NCBI GenBank assembly: GCA_037176885.1
Contig: JAWWNJ010000088.1
Span: forward strand, 248,001 to 312,000
Length of the DNA stretch: 64,000 nucleotides
Source: Favolaschia claudopus
Lineage: Eukaryota > Basidiomycota > Agaricomycetes > Agaricales > Mycenaceae
Direction of reading: 5' to 3'
In this document: piece by piece, positions 45,297 through 56,700 of the stretch
Numbering within the stretch: the first letter of the stretch is position 1
Layout: each line of letters begins with the position of its first letter
The notes under the pieces: model-generated
Told to the model about the DNA's origin: nothing
Database searches by the model: none
Seen by the model: the letters and a program-made list of their open reading frames with translations, nothing else
Made by a program: the position numbers and the translations under genes

Positions 45297-48200
45297 TCAT
45301 TCGGTATGTGTATTATTCCACAGGGAACGCAACACGAAATCGGCGGGATCGGGACTGGCATTTGTAGACAGCTTCTCGTTCAAGACGAATTTTACTACAG
45401 AACAAGTTTCAAACTTTTGCTCGATAAGTTTCAAGGAAGTCAAAGCAGACTCACGGGTTCTATCGATTCCGGGAACAAGGTAAAACCCGTTGGACGGAAC
45501 GTTCGTCGTATTGTCGACGAACATACCAACGGTGCCTGCAGGATGGTCGATCCATGTCCAAGGCGCTACTCCACCCAAGGCAGATAAAGTGAATATCAGA
45601 TCTTGTGTGGCATCGACTTTGATTTTTGGGTCAACAAGAGTAACATCCGCAAGCGAAACTGGTGTGAACTTGCAACAAAACACAAAGTTAATGTCGAAGC
45701 CCGCTCGCAGCAGAGTGAGTCGCGTACGTATTGCTCGTTCGTAACTGTCTTGTTGTCCACCTGAGCCGTTAGATTAAGAAGCATCCATACATCGGTAGCG
45801 TTCTTCCCGGGTGGGAGGATGGAGTCCAAACCCGAAGCGCCGAAAATCAACGAATTATTGAGTGTCGGAGCCGCAAAGTCGTGGGTGCTCGTATTCAGCA
45901 TATTTCCGTTCCAATCGTACCAAGTCAACTGTGCGGTTCCGTCCACAGTCTCCCAGCGGTCGGACGTAACGAGAATCTCGAGCGTCTGATTATCCGGGGT
46001 CCAGAACGGATAGATAGTGAGGGGCGAAAACGTTGTTGTCATCCCGTACTGAAGAACCTTCCACCGTCCCGAGTATTCGATGCTGCTCCAACTAACACCT
46101 TGCCAGATATCGTTGAGCTGCCAAACCAATGCACCCAGATTATTTTCGCCCTGACCCGCACCGCGCCTATACCACGCAATCTGGGACATCATCGTCATGG
46201 ATTGGAATATCTGCGTGCTCCAGCACCATTGCGCGAATGTTTGGTTGGAGTCGGACGTCGACGGTGTCGGGAGCCATAGTTCCACGCCTTGAGTCATCTG
46301 TGCTTGGCCTTGAGGCGCGTTGGGGTTAGGGAAGGCTAAACTTCCTGCGGGTGGATGGTGATCCCGCGAAGCGACGACCGTGGAATTGAACGAGAAATCG
46401 TCGGGGCCGGTGAGAACTTCCTCCCAGGAGTAGAACGACGGCATTGAGTGAAAGCTGTGTTAGGATGAGAAAAATTGGGTGCGTGCCCGATGGAGGCTTC
46501 TTACCCAAACTCATTTACAAAGCTGGATGATTCGAAGGTCAAGATATTTGAACACGGCCGACTCCGACAACAACGTACCGTGACACAGGGAAAGTGCTGT
46601 AGTTGAAAGCTTGGCTGGCATCGTAGTTGTAGCGTTCTATCCGTGTTGTATTCAGTACAGCAAACTTGACGCCACGCGTTTGAAAGCAAGCCTGCTTACC
46701 GCTATTCCCATATATATTCCCGCGAGTTCCGTTGTTGAATCGGAGAATGTACGGGTCAAGACTAAGAACGCCCTTGGTAGTGGAGCAATCGGTGTATGGC
46801 ACCTATTATTGTAGTCAATTCTGAATCGCCGTAGAAAGAAAAGAGAATATCCCATACCGAGTGAGTCTCAGACACTGCGATGTCGTGTAAAAAATCTTGG
46901 AATAGCGTTACAAACTGGAGTGAGCTGTCAGATAAATAATCAGGCGAGCTTTGGCGAACGTTCACTCGCCTCGTTCTATAGAAACTTTAGCACAATGATA
47001 GCCACGAATATCTGACGGACGCACCAAATAAATTGTGCCATTCGCCATCGATGTGTTGACCCCGGTAACAATCCCCTCGATCTCATTCCCGCCCGCCCAC
47101 TGGACATTACTGGGATGTTTATTGACGCGCCTCACATTCTGGCGTACTTCCGGCTCGATAGATTCTAGGAAGAAGTCGTTGATCGGATACAGAGTATCGG
47201 AAAAGATGAACTCGGACCAGGCGAGGATGCCCAGCTCATCGCATAGGGAGTAGAAATCGTAGCCGCCCGTTTCTTCGGAGTCGGGCTGGTATATTCCTCC
47301 GCCCCAGATGCGCAGCTGAGTTGAAATGACAATAGTATCAGTCAATCTACCAGCTGTAGAGTAGGGCAATGACACAACCCACCATGTTCTGACCGCTGTT
47401 TACCGCGCTCTCGAGCACCCAACGGACTTGATCCGTCGTGGTACGAGCGTAGAATGGATCGAACGGAATGATATTTGTTCCCAGACTATAGAAGGCCTTC
47501 CCATTGATTTCGAAATGCCACTGATCGCCGGGAGTGATTCCACGAGCGTCGATGTCCTCTTGAGAATATGGGAGCTGCGCCAATTTGATCGTGCGGAAGC
47601 CGGTGCGGACAGTGAGCTCGACATCCGAGCCCGAGTCAGCGGTGAGGTTCAATGCGATCGTGAGGTTGTATAGTTTTGGGGTGCCGAGGTTGTGGGGATA
47701 CCAACGCTGAGGGATAGAGTCGGGTATTTGCCAAAGCACCGTTACCCAAGTTGGAGAATCCGTCGTTGCTGAGAGCTCGTCGAGGGAGAATTGAGGAGAC
47801 GCGATATTGAGCTCGGCGACTGAGAGCGATATGGAAGGAGAGGAGAACGCGCCTGCCGTACGCAGAGCCAGAGTGACATTCACGACCCAGTCGGCCGTTT
47901 CGTTGGCAGGAACCGAGAATTTTTGGCCGACTTTATATATGTCGACTGAGGTTTCTTCGACAAAGACCAGTTGAGAGGTGTCATTCGTTGAGCTTGATGA
48001 AGTGGCACTGGTGGTACTGTTTGAGAGAGACACGAGATACGCTGGTCTGAAGATGCCACTGGGGACAAAGCCAGGACCCTGAAAGTTGGGTCAGCATCGC
48101 AGTCGATCCAATGATTATGGAGTATGAGTTACCCAGTCCCATCCGAAATCGGACGCTATCTTGCGTATGTAGGCTCGATCCGCAGGTACTTCGAACTAGT

Positions 48201-48863
48201 TTAATCAGAACACATATATGTGGCCGTTTGTTTGAGAAACAGACCGTATCGCCTAGGATGGTTTCTGCGTCAGGTCTCATGCTGACGTTTAGACCGTAAT
48301 AATACGCGGATTCGAGTGCGACTGTCAGATTCCCCGAAGTGATGGCGTTGAGGAAGGAGACATCGTAGACGTATTGGCGGAATTGATTGTTGACCCAGGC
48401 AACGGGTTTGTTCGCGACCGTCTGGAAGCGACAAATAAGTGCGAGAATCTCTACTCGAACGGGGGCAGATATTCACGATATTCGCGACAGTGTCAATTCC
48501 GTGAAATACCAACAGCAATTGATCCGTGCTCTGGATCTCACCACCAGTAAGCAGTGGCGTCAAGTCCGCCGTGTAGGTCCAATTATCTTGGAAAACCCAG
48601 CGCTCGGTGAAATCTAAATAACGAGTCAAGCGGACAGCGATCGTATTGATATTGGGCTTCCCACCATTAATACCGAGAAGAGGTTCGGTGATTACCCCTG
48701 CGCGTAACAAGTCCAGGTGAACTTGCGATGGAACTGCGCCTGGCACAGAGATCGAGCCGTTTTGATTCACCAGATTCCATTCGAACTCTGAAAGATCAAA
48801 GACAGCAGCAACTGTGCTGGAAAATAGGGAGCCTAGTAAGATCAGAAATGCGAGGGAATTCAT
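45297..48863 (-). CDS. Secreted GH2 beta-mannosidase, copy 2
   Basis: Start at 48863 gives a signal peptide MNSLAFLILLGSLFSSTVAA; the open frame extends upstream, but this ATG aligns with copy 1. Exon joins restore FDLSEFEWNLVNQNG, FTERW|VFQDNWTY, TVANKPVAWVNNQFRQYVYD, NVSMRPDAETILG and FGWDW|GPGF. The acid/base Glu is in WAGGNEIE (near 47085) and the nucleophile in FVNEFGFHSMPSF (near 46505). The C-terminus is DFVLRSLWNNTHTE. The exons are open throughout, so the gene appears functional. It hydrolyses terminal beta-mannosyl residues in mannan breakdown outside the cell. The similarity to copy 1 (14062-17638), including most intron positions, marks them as paralogues of one local family. The remnants at 22712 and 33408 derive from a gene closer to this one. 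Confidence 0.87.
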
Positions 48864-50501
48864 GATTGGTATATTGTCGGAAAAAGACAAGCGCGGTTTA
48901 AGAGCGGAGGGATGTCTCTCACGACGAAGTTCGAATGGAGTTCTGTGACGCGACATTCAGCTCCAACGAAGAGAAGGAAGTCATGCGGACCTTGCGTTGA
49001 GCGTCAATAATGAACCATACATAATGAGCTTTGCCTTCTGACCGCTGCACATGTCTGGACGGGTGTCCGAGACGCTGTAAAATCAGAAAATATTGGAAAT
49101 AGCATAGATGATAAAAACAATGAACTCTCACGCCTTCACATAGATAGAGCTGAGACTGTGAATCGCATGACTGTGCGTAGCGGCATCGAAGGACAAAAGA
49201 TTACCGCACCATGCAGTACCCCGTACGGGCATTCCAGCTTACTTATTTGCAAGATATCTGCCGATGTACGCCCATAGCTACAACGGCTTCGGAATCAGCA
49301 TCAGTGTGTTCTGCACATCAGCCGACTAACCAACGAAGTCCGAGTTTTGCTAGTCTCTCTAGACAGACGCTATAACTTGCAGCTCGTTCCTCGCTAGTTA
49401 TAGAGTTTTGTATCTGAAAACTTGAATGACAATGAATACGGAGCAAATGCCAAATACCGAGTGCCAAGCGGGAGTCTAGATCGGTGCGGACGCAGATCCC
49501 TACAATTAGTTGAACGCTTTCCATAAATCACGTAGAAAGTTGGTTCTCGGTCCGGGAACAGTTCGGAAGGCACTTCGTGGCTGGCTGGAGGACTTGGACT
49601 GGGAGAAGGAGTAGGATCAGTGGCTGTACTGAATCATCAGATGAAGGCTGTGCTCTGCTGACACAGTGACACTCTCTCTTACCTTTGACTTTTTCGTCTG
49701 ACGCTGGCTTTGCGTTGGCCAAACCCGAATTCCACAGCTGTGACTAGTAGCTAGCATTCCTTCTATACTGAGTCTACTACCTTCGTGGTTTGGTCGCAAA
49801 CTACCAAAGTTCCGATGCTCTGGAAGCCCCCTCACTGGCACCACTGGGATGGCGGCGTTTCATGCTTATGTCTTCTCTGGCGGGTTGTTTGCGCCAGCCA
49901 TTGATCAAGCGCGTAGCCCACGATGTGAAGAAGCAATGTCTCGGACCGCAGCAATCGATCGTTTGCCCTTTCCACGTCGAATCCAAAATTCCACAAAGCG
50001 GAACTTCGGAGTCAGAAGTAATTATTCTGGAAGGTTTTCCTCAAGGTTAATCCGTCCCGGTGCAACGCGAACTCAGAAATAGGCGCTTCTGCGGCACATC
50101 TCCGCCCAAAGATAGTCACCTACGAGCTGTCTAGCATTCGTCATGGCCGTTTAGTCTTCGACATCCGGAATGTGGGAAAGTTCAAGTTTTGTACGCATTT
50201 TCCTAAGTGTCTAGCTTGGTGTCGTTTCCTGTTGGATGGACGTTTGGCAGGGGGGACAGTAACATTTTTTTTACCCAAAAAGCAGCCAGCGGATGTGCGA
50301 AAAGCGGCCACGACTGGCTTCGGAGAGGGAGGCAAGCCCGCAGTTCAGGTCCACGGTCTTGATGCGACAGCAGGCGTAAGCTTCATAACGTCTTGGCATT
50401 GTCAATTCCCTGCGGATGGCTCCGATGTATGGGAGTCCGCCAGCGACTCAGAGAGTACTTAATCTCTGACCACCATCTTGAATCTACCCTCGCTCTTCGC
50501 A
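48864..50501. other. Divergent intergenic region
   Basis: This spacer lies between two divergent genes (beta-mannosidase 2 and the P450) and must hold both promoters. A CTTAAACC-like element (minus) lies about 35 bp upstream of the mannosidase start. No ORF with protein-like composition and no repeats were noticed. Confidence 0.45.
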
Positions 50502-52974
50502 ATGTTTTTCCGATTCTTTCTCTCCCTCTCAGGCCTCTTTACAGCTTACACTCTCTTATATCTTCTCAATCTTATCATCCAGGAGCTCCGCTCTCCCCTC
50601 AGATATGTACCGGGCCCCAAGACCTCCAAACTCGCCAATTTCTTTTACGGTCAAATCAATGACAGCGATACGGCGGTAAGTCTGGAATTTCCATTCTCGC
50701 TGTGTTTCACGGTTTCATGACCCATCTCTGCAGCAAACCCTCCGCAAGCGGCAACAATGGGTTGCACAGTACGGTCCCACCCTGAAGTACAGAGGATTCC
50801 TTGGCGTACGTGTTTCCATGCCGGCGTCCACTGAGCTATCTGACTTTGAGCTAGTTCAGTCGCCTTTACACTCAGGACACCAAGGCTATCAATCACGTCC
50901 TGATGCACCCCTACACATATCAGAAGCCAGAATCAACACGATACAATCTTTCGCGCATTGTTGGCCCTGGACTCCTTGTTGTGGAGGCCGACGTTCATAA
51001 GCAGCAGGTTCGTATTTCTGAGAGTTGGTGAAACTGCTCGATGTACTAAGGTTCCGTTCAGCGCAGGGTCATGGTATTCATTTCTCCTCGCCGAATGAAT
51101 ATAGATTGATTACTTCTAGAACCCTGCATTCGGATACCCGCAAGTCAGGGAATTGACTCCGATCTTTACTCAGAAGGCCAATGAAGTACGTTTTGTACGC
51201 TGTTTGACCGAATTTCACTAACCATATGGCCAGTTGCGCAATATCTGGGCCGCTCAAACCGGTGCTTCCAAGACCGTTCGGGTCGATATCTTAGCCTGGT
51301 TGAACAAAGCCACTCTTGACATTATTGGACTTGCGGGTGAGGTGCATTGATATGACGTAGAATTATCTCTGACGAACGGAACGGGAAGGTTTCAATTACG
51401 ACTTCAACTCTCTCGCTTCCGAGAACCAGAGCGAGCTCGCCGAAGCCTTCAACATGATCTTCAAATCCGGAGTTCAAGGCAGCCCAATCCGTATCCTTCA
51501 AACCCAACTTCCGGCATTCCGTTTCATTGTGCGTTCAACCCGATATCACACACTCACGGCGTCTCTGACTTTGACGGATTGCGATGCAGAAAACCAGTTT
51601 GGACCGAGTTATGGACAACTCACAGGCTGTGATGAAGAGAATCGGATCTCAGCTTTTGCAAAATAGCAAAAATGAGATTGCTCACGGTGGTTCGTCCGAC
51701 TCGACTCGTTCTCGCGATCTCCTATCGTTGTTGGTCCGCGCCAACACTTCCAAGGATATTCCTGTTCACCAACGTCTTACGGATGAAGACGTTTTAGCTC
51801 GTAAGCTGTCTGTCTTTCTTTTGTACAACGCATTGATTGAGTCGACCTGAACAGAGGTGCCGACGTTCTTGGTCGCTGGACACGAGACGTATGTTTGATT
51901 CCTTGTCTGCTTCGCTCAAGCGCTGATATATTTCACAACAGTACTAGGTATTTCAAACGAACCGGCTTCCCTCCGAGCGTCGTTGACATCTCTCTTCCTT
52001 CTAGTACCGCAACTACTTGGTGCCTCTTTGCTCTTGCCCAAAACAAACCTGCGCAAACCCGTTTGCGGAATGAACTGTTGGCAATGGACACGGACGAGCC
52101 GAGCATGGATGACCTGAATGCGCTGTCCTACCTCGAGTGCGTGGTAAAGGAATCGCTCCGGGTGTACTCTCCAGTTCCATCGACAAGTTCGTTTTTGCAT
52201 CTTCCGATATACATCTCCGAGTATTGATGGGAAACTTAAACACTAGCCCGTGTCGCTACTCAGGACGATGTTGTACCGCTGGCCAAACCTTTCACCGATA
52301 CCCAAGGGAACGTTCACGAGACTCTTCGGTAAGCAGATCCAGTCTGTTCTTATCAATCAAGCTAACAATCAAACTGCAGAGTGAAGAAGGGTCAGGCAGT
52401 GTTCGTTATTATCTTCATCGCCGAAGTACTCTTGTTAATGACCCTTGTACAGTATGATTCCGATTATGGCGCTCAATCACGATAAAGAGATTTGGGGTCC
52501 TGATGCAGCGGAGTTCAAGTGCGTTCTGCGAGCCTCTCTGCGATGCATGATATTTATGTCTGACACGTAGACCGGAACGCTGGGAGCAAGAGAAGGCCAT
52601 CTCTAACTCTATCCCCGGTATCTGGAGTCATATTTTGAGTTTCTCGGGTGGCCCGCGCGCTTGCATTGTGAGTCGACGCATGATTTACTATCCTCATTGC
52701 AAGGCTCAATTATTTGTTTGACTTCAGGGATACCGATTCTCCCTTGTCGAGTGAGCATCAATAAACTGTTTCTCGTGATGATTCAACTCACAACATGTTG
52801 TTCAACAGGATGAAAGCCTTGCTATTCACTCTCGTCAGAAATTTCGAATTCGATCTAGCGCTTGCGGTCGCAGAAATTGGGTCCCGCTCGTCTGTTGTGC
52901 AGAGACCATACCTTCGGAGCGAACCTACCAAGGAGAATCAACTGCCACTGCTCATCAAGGCGTATGCTGCGTAA
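50502..52974 (+). CDS. Cytochrome P450 monooxygenase
   Basis: About a dozen exons, all in frame by my reading. The N-terminal anchor [20 protein letters not shown] precedes a PGPKTSKL proline-rich hinge. Then follow [32 protein letters not shown], the I-helix AGHETTSTATTW, the K-helix ECVVKESLR (ExxR), PERWEQEK and the heme loop [10 protein letters not shown] with the axial Cys. The I-helix requires a 6-nt microexon (51942-51947). The type resembles the large microsomal families (CYP5144/CYP512-like) of Agaricomycetes, which oxidise extractives, terpenes or xenobiotics; the substrate is unknown. It would sit in the ER membrane and use cytochrome P450 reductase. All catalytic motifs are present, so it is probably active. 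It is not part of an obvious biosynthetic cluster. Confidence 0.88.
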
Positions 52975-53714
52975 ATTATGTTTCCAAGATGGCCGGTTTT
53001 CTTGGGGTATTCGAATAGATGTTGTCTTGCTCTGATTTATATAATACTAATTATTCCGGCCAAAACTCACGACAATGTAAGAGACGCGCGCAAAACGCGA
53101 TCCGACACGTGATCGTGTTTTGTGATTGCCGACATCAGGCCGCCATCCCACTTGTTCCTCCTTCTCCACAGTCACCATTTCCCCGCCGTCAGAACAACGT
53201 AGTGGAGCATCTCAAACGGTACTCAATAGCGAGTCATCTGGCTGGAACAGCTGCTGAGAACCTTTCCGACCGTTCTCTTACCCAAACGACTTCTCCTGGG
53301 CTCGATCCAAGGCGGATGAGCTATAGGCTATAGCACTCAATGACTCGAAAAGTTAACAGGACTTGAACAGTAAAGCCCGTCATTTTTTCCCTGAGCTCAA
53401 CTTCTTATCCCTCAGCTTCAAGAACAAGCTGACATTATTGTCAATCCGCAAGAATTCTCGATTCAGATAACGAAGCGCTAGTTTCTTCTGCTCATCTGAC
53501 CCGCTCGGTCGCAAGAAGACGCATATGCTCAATGGCTACTGCAATTCAGATGCCAAAATTAAAATGAACTGGTTTAAGGCCATACGCTGCGGAAGCTACG
53601 AATTTTTGTCGCGCCCACCTGATAACTCGGTCCGTCGTGTCGGGCCATTGTACCGCGCAAATTACTTAAAAAGCTGGCCATTCAAGGCTATGGTAACTTT
53701 GTCCTTCCCTCGCC
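52975..53714. other. Intergenic region
   Basis: Nothing is supported here except the presumed promoter of the GH95 gene. Confidence 0.4.
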
Positions 53715-56700
53715 ATGATTCTGGTCTTTCTCGCCGCAGCGTTTTCTTTGGTGAAAGGTGCAGTTGGTGTACCAGCTACATCGGACACCACTCTCTGGTT
53801 TGAGCAGCCAGGTGTAAATTTCACGTTTGTGGCTTGCCGTATTCAATGGAGGCTTTCTTTCAGACTAAACGAAAATTGTAGAACTAGCATCCTTCTGGGA
53901 AATGGTAGATTAGGCGCGAACTATTACGGCGGAGTCACCAGCGATACGCTTGGTCTGAATGAAGATTCGGTATGGTCTTTGAATTTGCGATTTGATAATT
54001 CTTTCAACGGACATTTTAGATTTGGTCCGGCTCTCCCTACGACCCCGCTCCTGCGAATTGCAGCACGAATCTTCCTATGGCTCGAGAGCTTGTGAACCAA
54101 GGCAACTTCCAAAAGCGGCTCAGGACTTTCTTAACACTGTCTGTTTGGGAACCCCGGCGGAGCAGGGTAAGTGCTCCCAAACTCATGAAGATACTGTCAA
54201 CCCAATTGGATATCAGGGACATTCCAACCAGCCGGCGCTCTGAATCTCACTTTCCCTCAAGGTCAAAGCGAGGTTACGAACTACCGAAGACAGCTCGATC
54301 TGACGACGGCTGTCGCGACTATGAGTTATACACAGGTCAGAAAATTGACCGTATCATTCCAAATGGTGCTCACGGTTTCAAGGACGGTGTCACGTTCACT
54401 CGTGAAGTTTTCGTCAGTCACCCAGCCCAGGTCGTCGTTGTCCGCCTCTCAGCTTCCGAGGCTGGCAAGCTCACATTCAACGCTTCCTTCTCAACCATCA
54501 TGATGAATCCCGCATTTTCCGTCTCCGGGACGACTCTTGTGCTCGCGGCTGGTAGCTACCCAGCAGTATCTCCCATTCCCGCCGGCTTGAAGTACGAAGC
54601 TCGGCTCCAGCTGCAAGCGGACGGCGGGTCCGTTGACAGTGTGCAAAACGGTGCAAACTCGTTACTCGCGGTCGAAAACGCTGATACTGTGACTCTCTTC
54701 GTCGCCATCGCCTCCTCGTATGTCTACTACAATGATATTTCCGGAAACCCCACCTCCAAGAACATTGCGACTCTCGACGCGATCGGCAGCGCTCCTGACT
54801 ACGACAGTATGAAGTCCGCGCACATCTCTACATATCAGGCGTTCTTCAATCGCGTTTCGTTTGATTTTGGGCAGAATACGACTGCGGCGGGTTGCCGACA
54901 GATGTCCGGGCGGCTACGTTCCAAAATACTTTTGACCCGGGTTTCGTTGCGCTCAATTTGAACTGGGCGCGGTATTTGCTGATCAGCTCAAGTTTGGATT
55001 GTGCGCAGCCGGCCAATCTTCAGGTACGGCGGATAGTGTTTACAGACAGGGAGTAGCTGAAAGTGCTTTCAGGGCATATGGAATGAGCAAAAGAACCCGG
55101 AGTGGAACAGGTATCGAACTTTTGTTTCTCTGACCTCAATTGAATTATTTACTTATAACGAAGCAAATTCACAATCAACATCAATCTCGAGATGAATTAG
55201 TGAGCAAAATTAATCTTATCCCAATCCTTTGGTATCAACTTTAAACCAGCTGGGGCGCGGAAGTCGGCAATCTGGCTGACCTTGTCGAACCGGTTGTCCG
55301 ATTGATCGAGGACGTTTCCGTGACTGGGGCGAACATGGCTCAAGTCATGTATAATGCCTCAGCGACGGCTACTGGGACGGGTGGCGGTCCTGGCGATGGT
55401 GCTCCTTGGATGGTCAGCAACCGCAGCGTTCAAGTTCGAACCGTCGCATTAGGAATGCGCGCATTGTTTTTGAACCGTTTGAACCATTTCTTACTGAACT
55501 GTGTGAGCCATCAGGCAGAACTGTCTGAACCGTTTGCCTAAATTGAGAAACAACGAACCGTTTGAACCGAAGTGTTGGAGTACGATGAACCATTTGAACC
55601 AAGATGTTGAGGTACAACGAACCGTCTGAACCGAAAATTTCGAAGGCGAGTGAACCGTTTGAACCGAAAAAGTTGAGGATGAATGAACCGTTTGAACCCA
55701 AATGTCGAGGGCAGCCTAACCGTCTGAACCGAAAAAAATTGAAGCCAGTTGAACCGTTTGAACCGCGTGAACCGATTGAACCGAAAAAATTCAAAGACAG
55801 CTGAACAGTTTGAACCGAAAAAAATTCCGAAGACAAAAAAGTTCCTAATGAACTCGAAAATGACATTGGCTTACTCAGAATTCGCTCAAAAGACCTGGTT
55901 CAAGGTCATTCTGTGTTGTAATTCCGATTGTGCCCAACTCGCACTGCGCAAAATTCAACTACATACTTGTTGAAATTCCGTAGCTATGCGTTCACCTGAA
56001 TATCCGCAGTCATATTTCATATCTTATTCATTGCCTATCCAATGAGTACACGTTGTCTAGGTCTCCCTCTCCTAGCTACATTTCATATTCTTGAACAGTA
56101 TTAAATCTACCTAAAGCAAGCCTGTACTCTAGTATCTTGAATCCACTCGTCCACTCTCATTCTCACAATAACACTAAGTAGTCCTTATAGAGTTTCGTTG
56201 AACAATGAACCAATTCGACCACCAGATATTGTGAAGATATATCATACGTGCCCTGTCTATGCCAGGCTCGTCGTCTGAGAGGGAAAGAGTTTGGGGGACA
56301 AAAACCGAATGGATTTGGTTGCCAGAGCTCTCTTGCTCGACCCATGAGGGACGCGCTCGAGCCGGCCTCGGCAAAGAGACGGAAACTCTAAAAAACTTCA
56401 TAGGGAAGCAGTATGGGTGGGGGAGAAAAGTATCTAGTCTATCGAGCTCTGTGAGTGTGTACATACGGGATGAGGACCAGAAGTCTAAATGAAAGAGACC
56501 GTATCTATATATACTAAAAGAAACAAAGAAAGAAGTCGGCACGTTGCGTCATGACGAGACGTGTCGAGGTGACTGAGACTCGTGTGCATACCGTGTTTGA
56601 TCTGTCAAACAACTCTGCTTGATGCCACCGGTTGTTGGTGTAGAATAAATATGCTTGGAGTGCTCTCCGAGTCATATCCAATGGAGGCAAGCCTTAATGT

